DNA of 64,000 nt. Source: Gracilaria domingensis. Its lineage: Eukaryota; Rhodophyta; Florideophyceae; Gracilariales; Gracilariaceae. The stretch lies in contig VCMS01000150.1 in assembly GCA_022539475.1 (NCBI GenBank), positions 62,001 to 126,000 on the forward strand, read 5' to 3'. The notes beneath the pieces were generated by a model. That model did not search any database, was not told the origin of the DNA, and worked only from the letters and a program-made list of their open reading frames with translations. Positions 23,021-34,700 of this stretch are shown here, one piece after another. The stretch's first letter is position 1; each line of letters starts with the position of its first letter. A program made the translations under genes and the position numbers.

Positions 23021-23522
23021 GCCCTCTGCAGTTTCCGAGAAGAACGAAGCCCCTGACAAGGTCACAGACTCTAACCCCGCATCGGCTGTCCCTCATATTT
23101 CTGAAGAGCGGGATAACATGGCCGATACACTCGTAAATGATATAACCGAAACAGAAATGGACGCTCGTCCACAAGCACCGCACTCGGAGCTTACGGCCAC
23201 GCCGTTACCGGATGGACCCACGCCGGCTGACGACGGTACCGCCGAAACTCCGATCCCGGTTACACCGGACCTCACTACGGCCACACCTCACCCAGATACG
23301 AATACGGAAAAGGAATGGGTGATGGAGAAGGTCACCGGTCACGGTACAGCCGGAGACGGTGAGGAACTCGTAAGAGCGAAGTGGTATGGCTTCAAGAAGC
23401 CTACGTGGGAACCGATACGGAATATCCCGCACAACTTTGTGGAACGGTACTTCCGACGAACGGCTCAGGAGGACGCATCGCAACCTAAGAAGAGGGGTAC
23501 TAAACGCCGAGCACGGAAGTAG
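23010..23522 (+). CDS. pol: C-terminal pol segment with chromodomain
   Basis: A 170-codon open frame that starts inside the GPY region (a TTG/GTG-type opening, so it is part of pol rather than a separate gene). A Pro/Thr/Asp-rich linker comes first, then a chromodomain at about codons 98-155 with WVMEKVTGHG, LVRAKWYGFKKPTWEP and NFVERYFRR. In chromoviruses this domain directs integration toward marked chromatin. The frame ends in a basic tail. Confidence 0.75.
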   Translation: MTAAPSAVSEKNEAPDKVTDSNPASAVPHISEERDNMADTLVNDITETEMDARPQAPHSELTATPLPDGPTPADDGTAETPIPVTPDLTTATPHPDTNTEKEWVMEKVTGHGTAGDGEELVRAKWYGFKKPTWEPIRNIPHNFVERYFRRTAQEDASQPKKRGTKRRARK

Positions 23523-23993
23523 GAAACTCCGGAACGGCATAGTAAGAAACTCCGGAACCGCAGAAAGCCAACCGGACCGTTGCGGTTCCCAAACTTCCGA
23601 CACGGCGCATGGATCACGTTGCGAAGGCTCACACCGCGTGACAAAAAGTCACTAAGAACGTCACAAACGTGACCAACGTGACCAAAACGTAACGAGAACG
23701 CGTGACAGCATGACACAATGATAACGTCCTCTTTGTCTGCTTCTTCCGGCTCTGGATGAATTATGTGACCACCGAGGATACGTTTCTCGATAAAGCCAGC
23801 CGCTTGCGGAAAGTAATGAGGCGCCCGATCGCAGGGTGCCCCCATCCATTCGGATTGCTGTAAGAACGGTGGTTTCTTATGGTATTCCTTCCCATCGTTG
23901 CGCTTCGCTGGATGACGGGGAATATCGGGAAAGTAGTCTGCTTCGTTGTCGTACCAAAGGTATCCCCGGTTCCGTTGTCTTCTCCTGATCGAT

Positions 23994-24997
23994 CTACACC
24001 ACGTAGTCTAGGAGCCCATCGGCCTCTCTCGCTTCATACTCGGTCCCCCTCACGATGTTCTGTACGCCGAGCCCACGGATAAAGCACACCAGCTCCCAGG
24101 GCAGTCGCAACAGCCGTCCTGTCGGTGCTTCCAGATCGGGATCCATTGCGAGGCGCCAGTCGTGGAACTTCAACTGCATCGGGAGCCCGTGCTTCGCGGC
24201 GTAGAGAAAAGAAAAGAGAGCCAAGACGGCCCACTCTACCTTGAGTACGGTGCGAACAAAGAACGGCATCCGACCATCGGTAACCATGACTCCTGTATAA
24301 TAGGCCGCGATGGTTGACGTTGGCACGCATAGATACCGGGAGACGGCGAATCTCTGCTCCTTCGCAGGGACTTCTAGGTACAACCCCTGCCGCTTCGGAC
24401 GTAGTAGATCGTGAAACTCCTGATTGTGCCAGCCAAAGAAGACGGATGACCGGTTCGGATACGCGCTTTGTCGCCAATATCGTCACCCCAGCGCTCGCGT
24501 TCGGAGATGAGACAAAACTTATCCAAAGGTACCGGCCACGCGATAAGACCAAGAAGGTCATGGTCCTGGGGAGGAAACGCAGGGGTGTCGGATTGGTCGG
24601 CGTACTGCTCCCGGATACGGCGAAGAATGACAGCTAATGAGTGTTGATACTCACGCTCCTGCGGACACCGGACCCACAGCATGTCAGCGGGAATACCGAT
24701 AACGGAGTGCACGGTGTTATTTCGATTACCGTCGTCGATACAGATGCGCATGTATCCCCAACAGGCCTCCCAAGAATCATCGCAGAGAGGCTTTTTGCCA
24801 GTGAGATATTCGATAGTCGGACGAACCGGTATAGCGGAGAAACGAGTCGCGTCAAACCACTCGCCGCTGAGGTCAACGTACTCATCGACCGGATACGGAA
24901 TGCAGACGCGACGACGGGAAAGAGGGACACGACCCGGAAGATGGCGGTGATCCAACACCGCATCGGGACTGACCCAATGGTCTCTGACTTGTGACAT
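23994..24997 (-). pseudogene. Antisense gene inside the chromovirus
   Basis: Minus-strand ATG at 24997 opens MSQVRDHWVSPDAV. The frame runs to TGA near 24374 and continues in another frame from 24383 to 23994 (LYLEVPAKEQRFAVSRYLCV ... EYEAREADGLLDYVV). The two frames overlap around 24375-24430, so one frameshift separates about 205 and 130 codons. The composition is that of a real protein (Trp, Cys, balanced charges), and no domain was recognised. The leader 24998-25237 is pyrimidine-rich on the coding strand, with a duplicated unit. The gene lies between pol and the 3' LTR, where plant Ty3 elements may carry additional antisense genes. Function unknown. Confidence 0.55.
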
Positions 24998-25039
24998 GGC
25001 GAGACGAAGGACCCGGAACGGATTAAGAGCGAAGAAAAA

Positions 25040-25170
25040 GGATAGAGAAAAGAGATGCGCCGGATGGGGACGAGATGAGGAAAGATGACGAAGATGAATA
25101 AGAAGGGAGAAGAAGGACGAAGAGAAGGGATACGCCGGATACGGACGGGATGAGGAGAGAAGAGACAAGA
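25040..25170. repeat. Purine-rich direct repeat
   Basis: GCGCCGGATGGGGACGAGAT (about 25057) recurs as TACGCCGGATACGGACGGGA (about 25132) in a GA-rich tract. It forms the leader of the antisense gene. Confidence 0.6.
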
Positions 25171-25237
25171 AGGAGTAGGCAAGGTTGAGAGGTATACTTA
25201 TACCGCGTCGAAGTATCAGGAGAGGGTAGTCGGGCAC

Positions 25238-26133
25238 CCTACGCCAGTGTTGACGCGGTTTTTACTAATTCCTAGCACGGAGACTGCATTGGTGGTCCTT
25301 ACGGGACCGAGATGCTCGCCATGGCGCCCCGCCACGGTGATCAGCTTTCCTGTACGTCTGCGAGTGTACCAAGGTATTCAACCGATCACCGGAAAGCATG
25401 CTAACCAACCGGCCAGTGGAGGGGCTAGCGCAGATGTCAGATGAAAGAAACACGCATTTGTCATTCATCCGATGGCACGGCTTCGCGCACTACTGAAGAG
25501 CCCCAGGGACAATTATTCTACACCGGATTAACAGTTGCAAACCGGTGTTACGGTTATCGCACTTATAAATATTACCGCATCGGCGTTCAATACGAGCAAG
25601 CTCCTGCTTCCCCTACTCCTGGGCATGCATACAATTCGACACCCGTGACTCGAAGGTATTCAGTGTTGGTGCTACCGTCTCTCCATTTGTACAAACGCTC
25701 AAACCATGAGCACAATGCCGTCAGGAGAGGCTTGCACCGGTACCGGACGATCGGGAGTGATTGAACCTGCAGTCGTCCTTAACCCATACAATCACTCCCG
25801 TGAACGGACCTGGGTGTCTCTGTCTCCTACCCTATCCAGATAGCCTGATCTGCTTCAGACGCTGCCTTTGACAGGAGCATACCGAATCGGTGAGATTGAT
25901 CCTTATGGTTCCTTTTCGTAAGCCGAACGCGGGTTGACATCGCTCTCACGGGCCTCCGTGGAGCCTCGCCCTGTTCGGCAGGAGTATTCTCTGTGTACAC
26001 AACCATTTTGTGATTCCATTTCGGAGGTCATCTCAATGGTGCTTTGCAGCCGTATCGCCACATCAAGAAACGGAACCAGCATATTATGACGATTCCTTCT
26101 CCGAGGAAGGACAACAAGCTATGCAGGGGGGTC
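25238..26133 (+). other. Chromovirus 3' region and polypurine tract
   Basis: No gene recognised. A GGGGGG run at 26126-26131 precedes the LTR by two bases and can serve as the polypurine tract. Confidence 0.5.
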
Positions 26134-26680
26134 TGTACGATAGTGAGCCGCGACGGGAGAAGTGGTGGTACTGTAAGGAAATCCGCTAGGCAGATGAAAC
26201 TTTTGTGGTAGGCACAGTAGTAGTAGTAGTCCACGTGTATGCCGGAGGCAGCTAGTGCGCCCCGATCGGTAGGTACTACACGTGTGTGGCGGCGCCGGAC
26301 TAGATATTTATTTCTTGTAGCTGGGCTCTGGCCACCATGAGAGTAAACCAAGGTGCTTCCTACTAGGTTTTTCGTCTTGTTTTCCGTGCACGGATCCTAA
26401 GTTGTTGTAGGAACACAGCTTGTTTAAGACTTGCACAGGCTGTGCTGCAGCGATATCAGTACCGTTGCACTGGCTCTCTGGCTAGGCGCGTGGTCCCTTT
26501 TTGGAATGCGCGTGTCCCCGTACTCGGTTTCACCACAGAGTGCCGTGGACTACTCCCCACCTTCAACGACCGTCTTTTCCGACTCGGCATCCCACACGGC
26601 CTTACACCCCGTGTGCCGCATTCGAACAAAACCGTTCCCGGACATTCACTTGAGTAGTCGCTCACGCGCACTATCTCACA
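26134..26680 (+). repeat. 3' LTR of the chromovirus (short form)
   Basis: 547 bp, TGTACGATAG to CTATCTCACA. It matches both ends of the 5' LTR but lacks its middle of about 865 bp, joining directly near GTTGCACTGGCTCTC. Confidence 0.8.
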
Positions 26681-26734
26681 GTAAATCCAAAGAATCCGAT
26701 GAATATCCGACGTATATCTGCGTAGTTCACTGGG
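26681..26734 (+). mobile_element. ATC-rich TIR element copy 3, right part
   Basis: Contains AATCCGATGAATATCCGACG and ends GTTCACTGGG followed by TT, matching the right end of copy 1. It is the other half of the element that starts at 14351. Confidence 0.55.
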
Positions 26735-26875
26735 TTTGTGCATGTTCCTTCTTTTCCGCATATAAATATATTTTATATACATAAACAAAAGTTTTGAAAT
26801 CACAAACATTGCTGAGCTTTGTGCGGTCCAATTCTGTTCGGAAAAACTAATTTCGTTCCCTAGAACTAGCAAGGG

Positions 26876-29449
26876 GGGTACGAGCTGAACACGTACTGGA
26901 CCTGGTAGACTCTGATATTTCGGGTCCAGTGAACGTGAAGTCCTTGGGAGGCTCGCACTACTTTGTCACATTCATCGATGACCGCAGCCGCTACTGCTTT
27001 CTGTACATGCTCAAGACGAAGGTTGAGGTGTTCCGGATGTTCATCAAGTAGCTCAGGTTTGTGGAGAACCAGATGGGCGGGAGGGTGCTTACTATCACAG
27101 CTCGTAAAAGTGTGCTGCGTGCTTTGCGCACAGACAACGGTGGTGAGTACCTGTCCAATCGGTTCTCCGAGGAACTGGAGCAGTACTACTGTTCGCCGAT
27201 GCTCAATACCGTAGTACGGTATTGAGCATCGGCGAACTGTGCCTTACAATCCACAGCAGAACGGGCTTGCCGAGAGGTTCAATCGCACACTCATGGACTT
27301 GGTCAGATCGATGTTGCATCACAAGAATGTGCCAAAAAGCTTTTGGGCTGAGGCTCTGAATGTTTCTGTGTACGTGCGCAACAGAGTGACCTGCAAAGCG
27401 CTTCCGAGTGACGTGACTCCGCTTGAGCTGTGGCATGGACAGAAGCCTGATCTGAGCAATCTGTGTGTGTTTGGTAGCCGTTGCTGGTACAATGTGGTTG
27501 ATCACAAGTTGAAGAAGCTGGAAGAGCGTGCAGTGGAAGCCATCTTGATTGGGTACACTTCAGGCTCCCACGGATACAAGTTGTGGGACAGCCAGAAGAA
27601 GAAGGTGATTGTGTCACGAGATGTGAGGTTTGACGAGTGCTCTGGAACTGAAAGTGACGAGCACTCTGAACACGAGGACTACGCGGATATCGACTTGGTC
27701 GACAAGTCGGGAGCTGCTGAAGCCTCAACCTCTGACACATCCACAGATGATTCTGAAAATGACCCTTCTGCACCAGCTTCTCACGAGAGTACCACGAATG
27801 CCAGTACGGATGAACACACCACACCAGACACACATGATGAGCCAGGAGTGACAGAGACGCAGCCCCTTCGTAGATCCACACTTCAGAGAAAAACGACATC
27901 CTCATGGTGGCGTGGTGCCAGTGCTTTCCTTACAGCCAGTGATGATACTCCTTCGTCATACGTTGACGCATTGTCACGTCCTGATTCCGAAGCTTGGAAG
28001 AAGGCGATGAAGAGTGAGTATCAATCGTTGATGGAGCATGACACGTGGGATCTAGTGCCAAGGCCAGCAGACAGCAATTTGATTTCGCCCAAGTGAGTGT
28101 ATGTGCAGAAGTATGAGGCTTCGTCATCTGCTGAACCGACAGTGCGTTAAAAGGCTCGTGTGGTTGCAAGAGGCTTCCTGCAGATCGAGGGTGTGGACTT
28201 CTCAGAGACGTATGCACCTGTGGTGAAGTTCACATATATCCGAATGATCTTGTCTGTGACTGCCGTACGAGACTTTCACTTGCACCAGATGGGCGTGAAG
28301 ACTGCCTTTCTGAACAGTGACCTTGACGAGACAGTGTACATGGAGCAGCCAATGGGATTCACACAGCAGGGAAAGGAGAACTTGGTGTGCTGACTGAAGA
28401 AAGCGATCTATGGGCTTAGACAAGCACCAAGACAGTGGCACGCCAAGATATAGACCTTCCTTGTTGCTGAAATGCACCTCAAGCCGAATAACGCAGACGA
28501 GTGTGTCTACACCGTGATCATACTGGGTTTCTTGGCTATCATTGCTCTGTATGTAGACGACTTGCTGATTGCAAGTCCGAGCATGAAAACCGTGGAACGT
28601 GTGAAGGCAGAGCTGTCAAGTCGTTTCCGCATGAAGGACCTCAAAGACGCTCGCATGGTTCTTGGATTTGAAATCCATCGAGACAGAATTAAGCGAGAGC
28701 TGTACTTGACGCAGTCAGCGTACACTAACAAGGTCCTGGAGAGATTTGGCATGCAGTTGTCGAAACCCGTTGACACTCCTATGGAGTGCGGTGTGGACTT
28801 GTCTGTTGAGGAGCAGGTGCTCACGCATGTACCGTATTGTCAGGCGATTGGCTGCCTCATGTACATCTCTGTGGGAACTCGTCCGGACATCTCATATGCT
28901 GTGGCTAAGCTGGCCAAGTATGTTGAGAAGCCGGGAAACACTCAATGGACGGCGGTCAAGCGTGTTCTTTGCTACATTAATGCCACTACCACGTTCGGGT
29001 TGACTTATGGCTCCAGCACTGATATGCAACTGCACGGCTATGTGGACTCTGACTCGGCTGGCGAAGTTGCGAGCCGTAGTTCTACTAGCGGATACTTGTT
29101 CATGATGTGCGGTGGTGCTGTTTCGTGGTCGTCTCGTCAACAGGAGGTAGTTGCTCTGTCGAGTGCAGAGGCTGAGTACGTGAGCTTGTGCTCTGGCATC
29201 AAGGAGGCGATATGGCTTAGGCGACTTTGGAACGGCATTGGCAGCGTGATTGGCATGGAAGCAGACGGATCTATGAAGCTGCTGGTTGAACCAACTCCCA
29301 TGTATGTTGACAACCAGGGCAGCATTGAACTTGCTCGAAATGGAGTGGTGAACAGGCGAACCAAACAAATTGAGATTCGGTTCCACTTCACTCCAGAAGC
29401 TCTGCAGGCCAAGTTGAGTGTACTGTTCTACTGCTCGACTTTTTTTTGA
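26876..29449 (+). pseudogene. pol: Ty1/copia pol, 5'-truncated and mutated
   Basis: The integrase core starts at about 26876 (LVDSDISGPV, then FVTFIDDRSRYC), with LRTDNGGEYLS at 27130 and NPQQNGLAERFNRTLMDLV at about 27245. A hairpin duplication at 27191-27237 breaks it. 27239-28096 (285 codons) covers the integrase C-terminus and the start of RT. RT follows with VVARGFLQIEGVDFSETYAP, KTAFLNSDLDETVYMEQP and ALYVDDLLIA (about 28545). RNase H carries DSDSAGEVASRSSTSGYLF and VALSSAEAEYVSLC, then VDNQGSIELARN. In-frame stops (about 27049, 28094, 28148, 28391, 28450) keep the frame, indicating point decay. Gag, protease and LTRs are missing. Confidence 0.9.
27191..27237. repeat. Perfect hairpin, 23-bp arms, 1-nt loop
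   Basis: Left arm 27191-27213, G at 27214, exact reverse complement 27215-27237. The right arm codes for the expected integrase residues (GIEHRRTV before PYNPQQNG). The left arm is the extra, inverted copy. Confidence 0.9.
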
Positions 29450-29794
29450 ATAAAAAGCAATCTATTTTTAGTGTTCTCAATGTCCCATTAAGAGCAACAG
29501 AGTAACACTGGCATAGGTAGATTACTAAAAGATGCTTACTAAGCGGTAGTATTGGTGAGCTACACCAATACTTCTTCTAACATGTTCAGAATTTTCGTGG
29601 CCTCTTGCATCTCTGCATTGCATATCGAAACCAAGGGAAAGATGATCTCGAAATGTTTTAGATAATTAAAACAAACGCAAATGAATTTTCTATTTTATAG
29701 GACACTAGTAGCTCTCTCCATAATTGGTAACACAGTGCTTAAGCAAAAAGAAATTTTGTAGGAAGTACAGAATATAACTTTGGAAACCTGTTCG
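29450..29794. other. Intergenic, AT-rich
   Basis: No gene or repeat recognised. Confidence 0.5.
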
Positions 29795-30580
29795 TCGTAG
29801 TAAGAGAATCACCAGTGGTGATGTCTTGCTGTCGCATTCCCGACGTTACGTCTTTGCCACTAATTCATGTCAGACGCAGACCTTGGGGCGTTTTAGTAAG
29901 CTGTTTAGAATACGATGAGAAAAAAAAAAGGGGGAATGACTGTGAGTGTGATCACAATTTATAGGCCTATCTTTTTGCTAAGACTTGCATTGGAAATTTG
30001 TGCATTGTTGCTACAGTGGTCTACACATATGTGTGACCTAAATGTTTATACGTGCGCCATATTATGTGTGCATGTGCTTCCGCAGTTGCAAACCTACTAT
30101 AAAAATACTACAGATTCCAATGTACAGTACCCTATAGTGTGTAATCAACTATCATGTCGAATGAAGTTATAACTGTACGAACTCAGTACGATATCTATTC
30201 TCTACTACTACGTGTAATGTATAGTTGTTTGTAGGTCACACGTCACCTGAAGGGCCTCTGTAAGACTTCAAACTTTTACGAAACAATCGGACAGAGGCCT
30301 GTCAGCTGAAGTTTTAACTACAAGCAAGTTTAGATCACAGGTAGTACTGGAGTACAATTTGCGTACTGAGTTACAGGTCTATTCCACATGATAGTTGATT
30401 TTAACCTGCTCTATATTGAAAGCTCTGGTATTAGTTTAGTAGATTTGCACTGGAATAGCACGTATAGGTGAAAATATAAAGATGTAGGTCACGCATATGT
30501 GTAGGTCAACGCAGTAACAATACACAAATTCCCAACGCAATTATCCCAAAGAAGATAAGCATACAGATTGCTTAGTCGCT
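29795..30580. mobile_element. Foldback element, copy 2
   Basis: Matches copy 1 (10060-10960). The outer left part (GAGAATCACCAGTGGTGATG at 29807, GACGCAGACCTTGGGGCG) is the reverse complement of copy 1's outer right part. Inner landmarks shared with copy 1 are GGAAATTTGTGCATTGTTGC and CCTCTGT near the centre at about 30270. The arms are imperfect and there is no coding sequence. Confidence 0.75.
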
Positions 30581-31785
30581 CTATATTGTCGTTATATGGC
30601 GCTTTGTATGGCTGAAAAATGGCTTATTGTTCTTGCATCTCAAGAACTTCGTATGCTTTGCCAGCGAAAGGAACGTTTGTGTTCTGGTTTTGCTAGTTAG
30701 CAGTCGAAAAAAGCTAGTTTCGAAATGCTAGTTTTTCATATGTTAAATTGCACTTTCTGTAGTTCCCATTTGGAAAAAAACGATGGAAAACTACGACTAC
30801 TGAATGATTCTGAGGAATGCTAAAATAAGCTATTCTTTATACTAGACATCTAAAACTCGAAAGTATGAAAGATGCCCGAACCGTAGTCCAAGGCCTCCAC
30901 TTTTGCTACTGCTCCAGTTGAGGGGGCCCATTCGGATGGTCCTCCAAAGGACCACACGAGAAGCTCACAGAACGGATCAGTCTGGAACGAACGCAGCGAG
31001 CCTCCGGGAATACTAGGGCTGAAACATTCATTTGCCGCAGTACTACTGTTCTGGGTCTGATCCTGCGGGCCTTTTGAGGGTTTGAAATTCGCGGTGGTGC
31101 TCAGGTTGCACTACGCCCTGAGCTCCATCTCGAATCGCGAACGTTCAAAACATGCGCAGGATGAAACCCAGAACCCATCCTCACTACTTTTTCACCGTCT
31201 GTTGCATGTAATATCTTCCTTCACACAGTCCACGTACCTCGATCGCATCACCACAGAAGGCCGTAAACGGACACAAAGTCAGTAGCCATATTCAATGCAA
31301 CCAAGAAACTTCTGCTCGATACGTGAAACTCTTATCTCTCCATCTCTTTCAGTCCTGATCACCATCCACACATTTTCATCGCGGCATCGCAAAGAAACAT
31401 ACACTGACGCAGAGGTGGTACCAATAGCGCACACGCAACCCTTTCAATGCGATATCTCTCTATCTTTCCAAACCTTCCAGATCTTGTATCCAAGGACACC
31501 TTGGCGTTTCTATTCAAGAACCAAGACTCCGCAAGAAGTAGTAATCAGACACACAGTTAGTATTCAGATAACAGACACGAAATCCTTCTTGATACGTTCG
31601 TGTTATATACCTCTAGATGCCCTCCAGTCCCAAAAATGCGACACATTAGCGGTCTACTGCTCTACCATCTGCACTCAACGCCCCCCTGTGCCACAGTTTC
31701 CAATTGATTTCAATGGAAGACCGAAAAGTCACTAAGCGACAACTGGAACACCGCACTTAGTAATTAGAACCTCGCTCATTAAGTT
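30581..31785. other. Intergenic, no gene supported
   Basis: GC-richer between about 30880 and 31160. The 146-codon ORF at 31295-31735 looks random. Nothing recognised. Confidence 0.4.
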
Positions 31786-31840
31786 CTACGAGCGTTTCGA
31801 GTGAGAAATGTAGTACATTTCTCACTCGAATCGCTCGTAG
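31786..31840. repeat. Hairpin, 27-bp arms, 1-nt loop
   Basis: CTACGAGCG T TTCGAGTGAGAAATGTA, a single G (31813), then its reverse complement with one T:T mismatch. The inner 17 bp (31796-31812 and 31814-31830) are perfect. Confidence 0.9.
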
Positions 31841-31911
31841 TGCTTAACTAGCGACGTAGCTTACGAGCGCGCACATGTGGGCTGGTTCTTCATACAACTT
31901 TCGCACGCTCT

Positions 31912-32165
31912 TCGTAAGCCCTCGCGTTAAACAAGGTTAAAAAGAACTAGATCACATAAAAACCGTAGATAGGACCGAAACAGTACCTACATGTGACTCG
32001 CATGATCTGGAAAATAGTCTTTCGCTCGTTATTCGTAAATCGGTTCCGTCAAACTAGATCAGAAACAACTGGATCGCAACAAAATCGCAGGTAGAGTCGA
32101 AACCGTTACGTTTTTCACGTACCTGTATGGAACTCGCATGATCTGGAAGATAATGTGTCGCCGGG
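31912..32165 (+). repeat. Imperfect tandem duplication, unit about 125 bp
   Basis: The series TTCGTAA, AACTAGATCA, GTAGATAGGACCGAAAC, GTACCT and ACTCGCATGATCTGGAA occurs twice in the same order, ending near 32026 and 32150. Confidence 0.65.
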
Positions 32166-34081
32166 GAGGGCCATCATCAGAGCTTATATCGCACTGATCG
32201 CCCTGGTCGGGCTTGCCATGGCACTTTTCTGACTTCTCCAGTACAGCACTACGTCTAGTTTAGAGTTCACGCCGGCCGCAAAGTATGGGTTCAAAAATTT
32301 AGAAATTTTACTTTTCATTTTTTTTTAATTCCTTCCCTCCTCGACGTACACATCTGGTGATGTACGTAAACCACGTAAACTGCACCTCACCTCCAACGTC
32401 GCAACTAACCCCTCCCGCCCACAGCATCATGTACATCTGTTGCCCCCCCCGCTGGGCCTTTCAGACAAACTCCATCGCTTCCCTCGCGTAACGTCAGAAA
32501 CGTTGCAGGCTCCGGCATGACCCAAACCCTTTTCTCACCCCTACAGCCCCCTGCGGTTCCCTCTTCCCCCCAAACGAGACGTCGCAGGCTCAGCAGTGCC
32601 AAACAACTTCTCTCTTCTCCCTCCAACCGCCCGTCCGATAATGTAGCACTCGCACCTAACGAACCGTATGAAGAACAGCAGCTCGCTCTCTCCATACGTT
32701 CTTCTGACGCTGTACATCTAGTTACACCAGATCCCCCATTCAATTTTCAATCTCTCTCCGTAGGTTCCGGTCATGCCCTCTCCCCATCCTCTCAAGAGTG
32801 ATGACATTCAAGATCTCGTCAAATGCATTTTCTCCATTGCTACGAAACTCGAGAAGCGCTCGGCAGACGAGCGACGAGCTTATCAACATTCTCCGGCACT
32901 CCAGGTTTCCCCCTTCTCTTTTCTAGACCTCCATCACCTCCCCTTCTGAGTGTCTCAAGCAACACTCCAAAATCTTCGAAGAGACTGTGAGCTCCATCGG
33001 CCTCACCTCCACCACCATTCACGACAACGACCTTCAGTTCTCTGCCACCCTCTACGTCAGGGACCCCATTCAATTCCTTCAACAACAACTTCGGCTAGCA
33101 TCCCATGAGAACGACAGCTTCCATTCAGTTCACCACGCCTCTGCACTTGAGCCGACGCATTCGCGCATCCCATTGGCCTACAAGCTCGGATAAGACGTCG
33201 TTCCCGCTCTCAAACAGCACACCGCATATTCGCCAAACCCAGGAGCCATCTGGCATGATCCCACCACTACTAGTATACACTCCTACATCGGCATGTTTCA
33301 ACTCTACTCCGATAATTCTTACATCACGCTAAAGAGTTCCTCTGTCACATCATGCCGTCTCCATATTACGTTTCACAACTTCAAGAACTCTTTCCGCTGA
33401 AAATTTATCACAGATCACCACACTCTGGTCGGCTATATTCCCACTTCCTTCACATTTTTCTCCTCCGATTCTTCCTTCACCGACACCGACTCTTTGGAAA
33501 TTGGCCCCTTGCCGTCGAACATAACTCGCGTTGTGCACATGGAGCTTGCCCAGAAGTCCTTCGAAACTATCCTCAAACCTCTGTACGAAATATGCACGAA
33601 AGGCTTCCCCCTCCGGAATGCATCCGGACAGCATATCATCGCTAACATAACGGAAAAAGGACATTATCGCTGTCCTCCACGACACAAAACCAAACAAGCC
33701 CTGTCATAGATGCCTTATCAATCGTTCCCAACTCTACAAATGTCCACCCATTCTCAAGGAGCGAACCGTTTCACACACCTCAGCAACCAGAAAGAAACAC
33801 CAAGATCTACTCGCCGACGCTGAACAGGCTCTACTCTCCCCCAGATCTCGAATGGCAAGGACCGGTCAATGGCTGTAATCCACCTCGTATCCACTTACAA
33901 GTCGTTTCTCGAATCATTCCCTATGCTCAATTTCTCCGAACTGCTCACTCCTTTCTCAATCTTCTCCTTCGAGCCCCTTCATAACTTTCATCGCGGAATC
34001 TCCGAACTCATCAAAGCAGCCTCAATTTAATGCCTCCAGCCCAATTCACTTCACACATCTGCTGGTTCTCAGGGAAACCCG
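32166..34081. other. Pyrimidine-rich plus strand, no clear gene
   Basis: Short ORFs in several plus-strand frames (for example 32517-32801 and 33352-33645) could be decayed coding sequence upstream of the transposase-like relic, but no domain is readable. Confidence 0.3.
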
Positions 34082-34700
34082 ATGTCTTTCAAGACCGTTC
34101 AAACCTCTATTCTAAGCCACGCCAATGCCATTCTCGCCGAAATTGAGCACTTTTATCCGGCACCCGGACTGCACATCTACTTCTCCACATTCGAGAAAGG
34201 AAAATATCTCAACGGTTTCTTCACGACAGACAGTATCAAAGGTATTTTGGAAGTCAAAGTCCACCGTTCCTTTCATATGGTCTTCTCTTTCATTGGAGCT
34301 TTTTTCAACAGCTGTTGTAGGGAAGAATCCTCCGACTGCATTACCATCGTGTTCACATCTTACGTTGACCTCGTCAACAACGTTCTTCGCTACAATATCA
34401 CTCCAGAATGAACGAAGCATCACATAGATGCATTGTAAACTATGATCAAGAACTTCAAGTTTCATACAGTCCCCATTCTCGGACTGTACCAAGCCTCCAA
34501 CTTTCGTATGATTTAGTTCCACCTCCTCGACCATGTCATGTTAGACATACGGCGATACGGAGGCCTTCACTTTGGGGATGCAGCCGTGTACGAACATGCT
34601 CATCTTCTTTTCAAGAACCACTATCCTCCAACTTCTCTAAGGCGAACTACAGATCATGAGAAAGCGGTTAACGCCATTCAAGAGTCGTAGGACTACTTGC
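34082..34700 (+). pseudogene. Transposase-like relic
   Basis: Reading from 34082 across stops gives SYVDLVNNVLRYNITPE, then KFHTVPILGLYQASN, then FHLLDHVMLDIRRYGGLHF and AAVYEHAHLLFKNHY. The pattern of a K-F-H-x-L core, then a D-I-R-R-(F/Y)-G block, then an E-H-x-x-K block resembles the C-terminal part of CACTA/Plavaka-type transposases. This is a weak family call made from motif spacing alone. Stops at 34409, 34439 and others show it is dead. Confidence 0.3.

Larger units (their letters stand above)
14703..26680 (+). mobile_element. Ty3/gypsy chromovirus with two LTRs
   Basis: Order: 5' LTR, PBS-like site, gag, protease, reverse transcriptase, RNase H, integrase with GPY module, chromodomain, an antisense gene, 3' LTR. 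RT (FCIDYRKLNALTVRDSYPIP, YLDDVIIYS) and RNase H are clearly of Ty3 type. It is inactive: there is a TAG in gag, frameshifts and stops in pol, and insertions in gag and integrase. The flanking GTCGA (14698-14702) and GTAAA (26681-26685) may be a decayed 5-bp target duplication, and both lie inside the split ATC-rich element. Confidence 0.9.
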
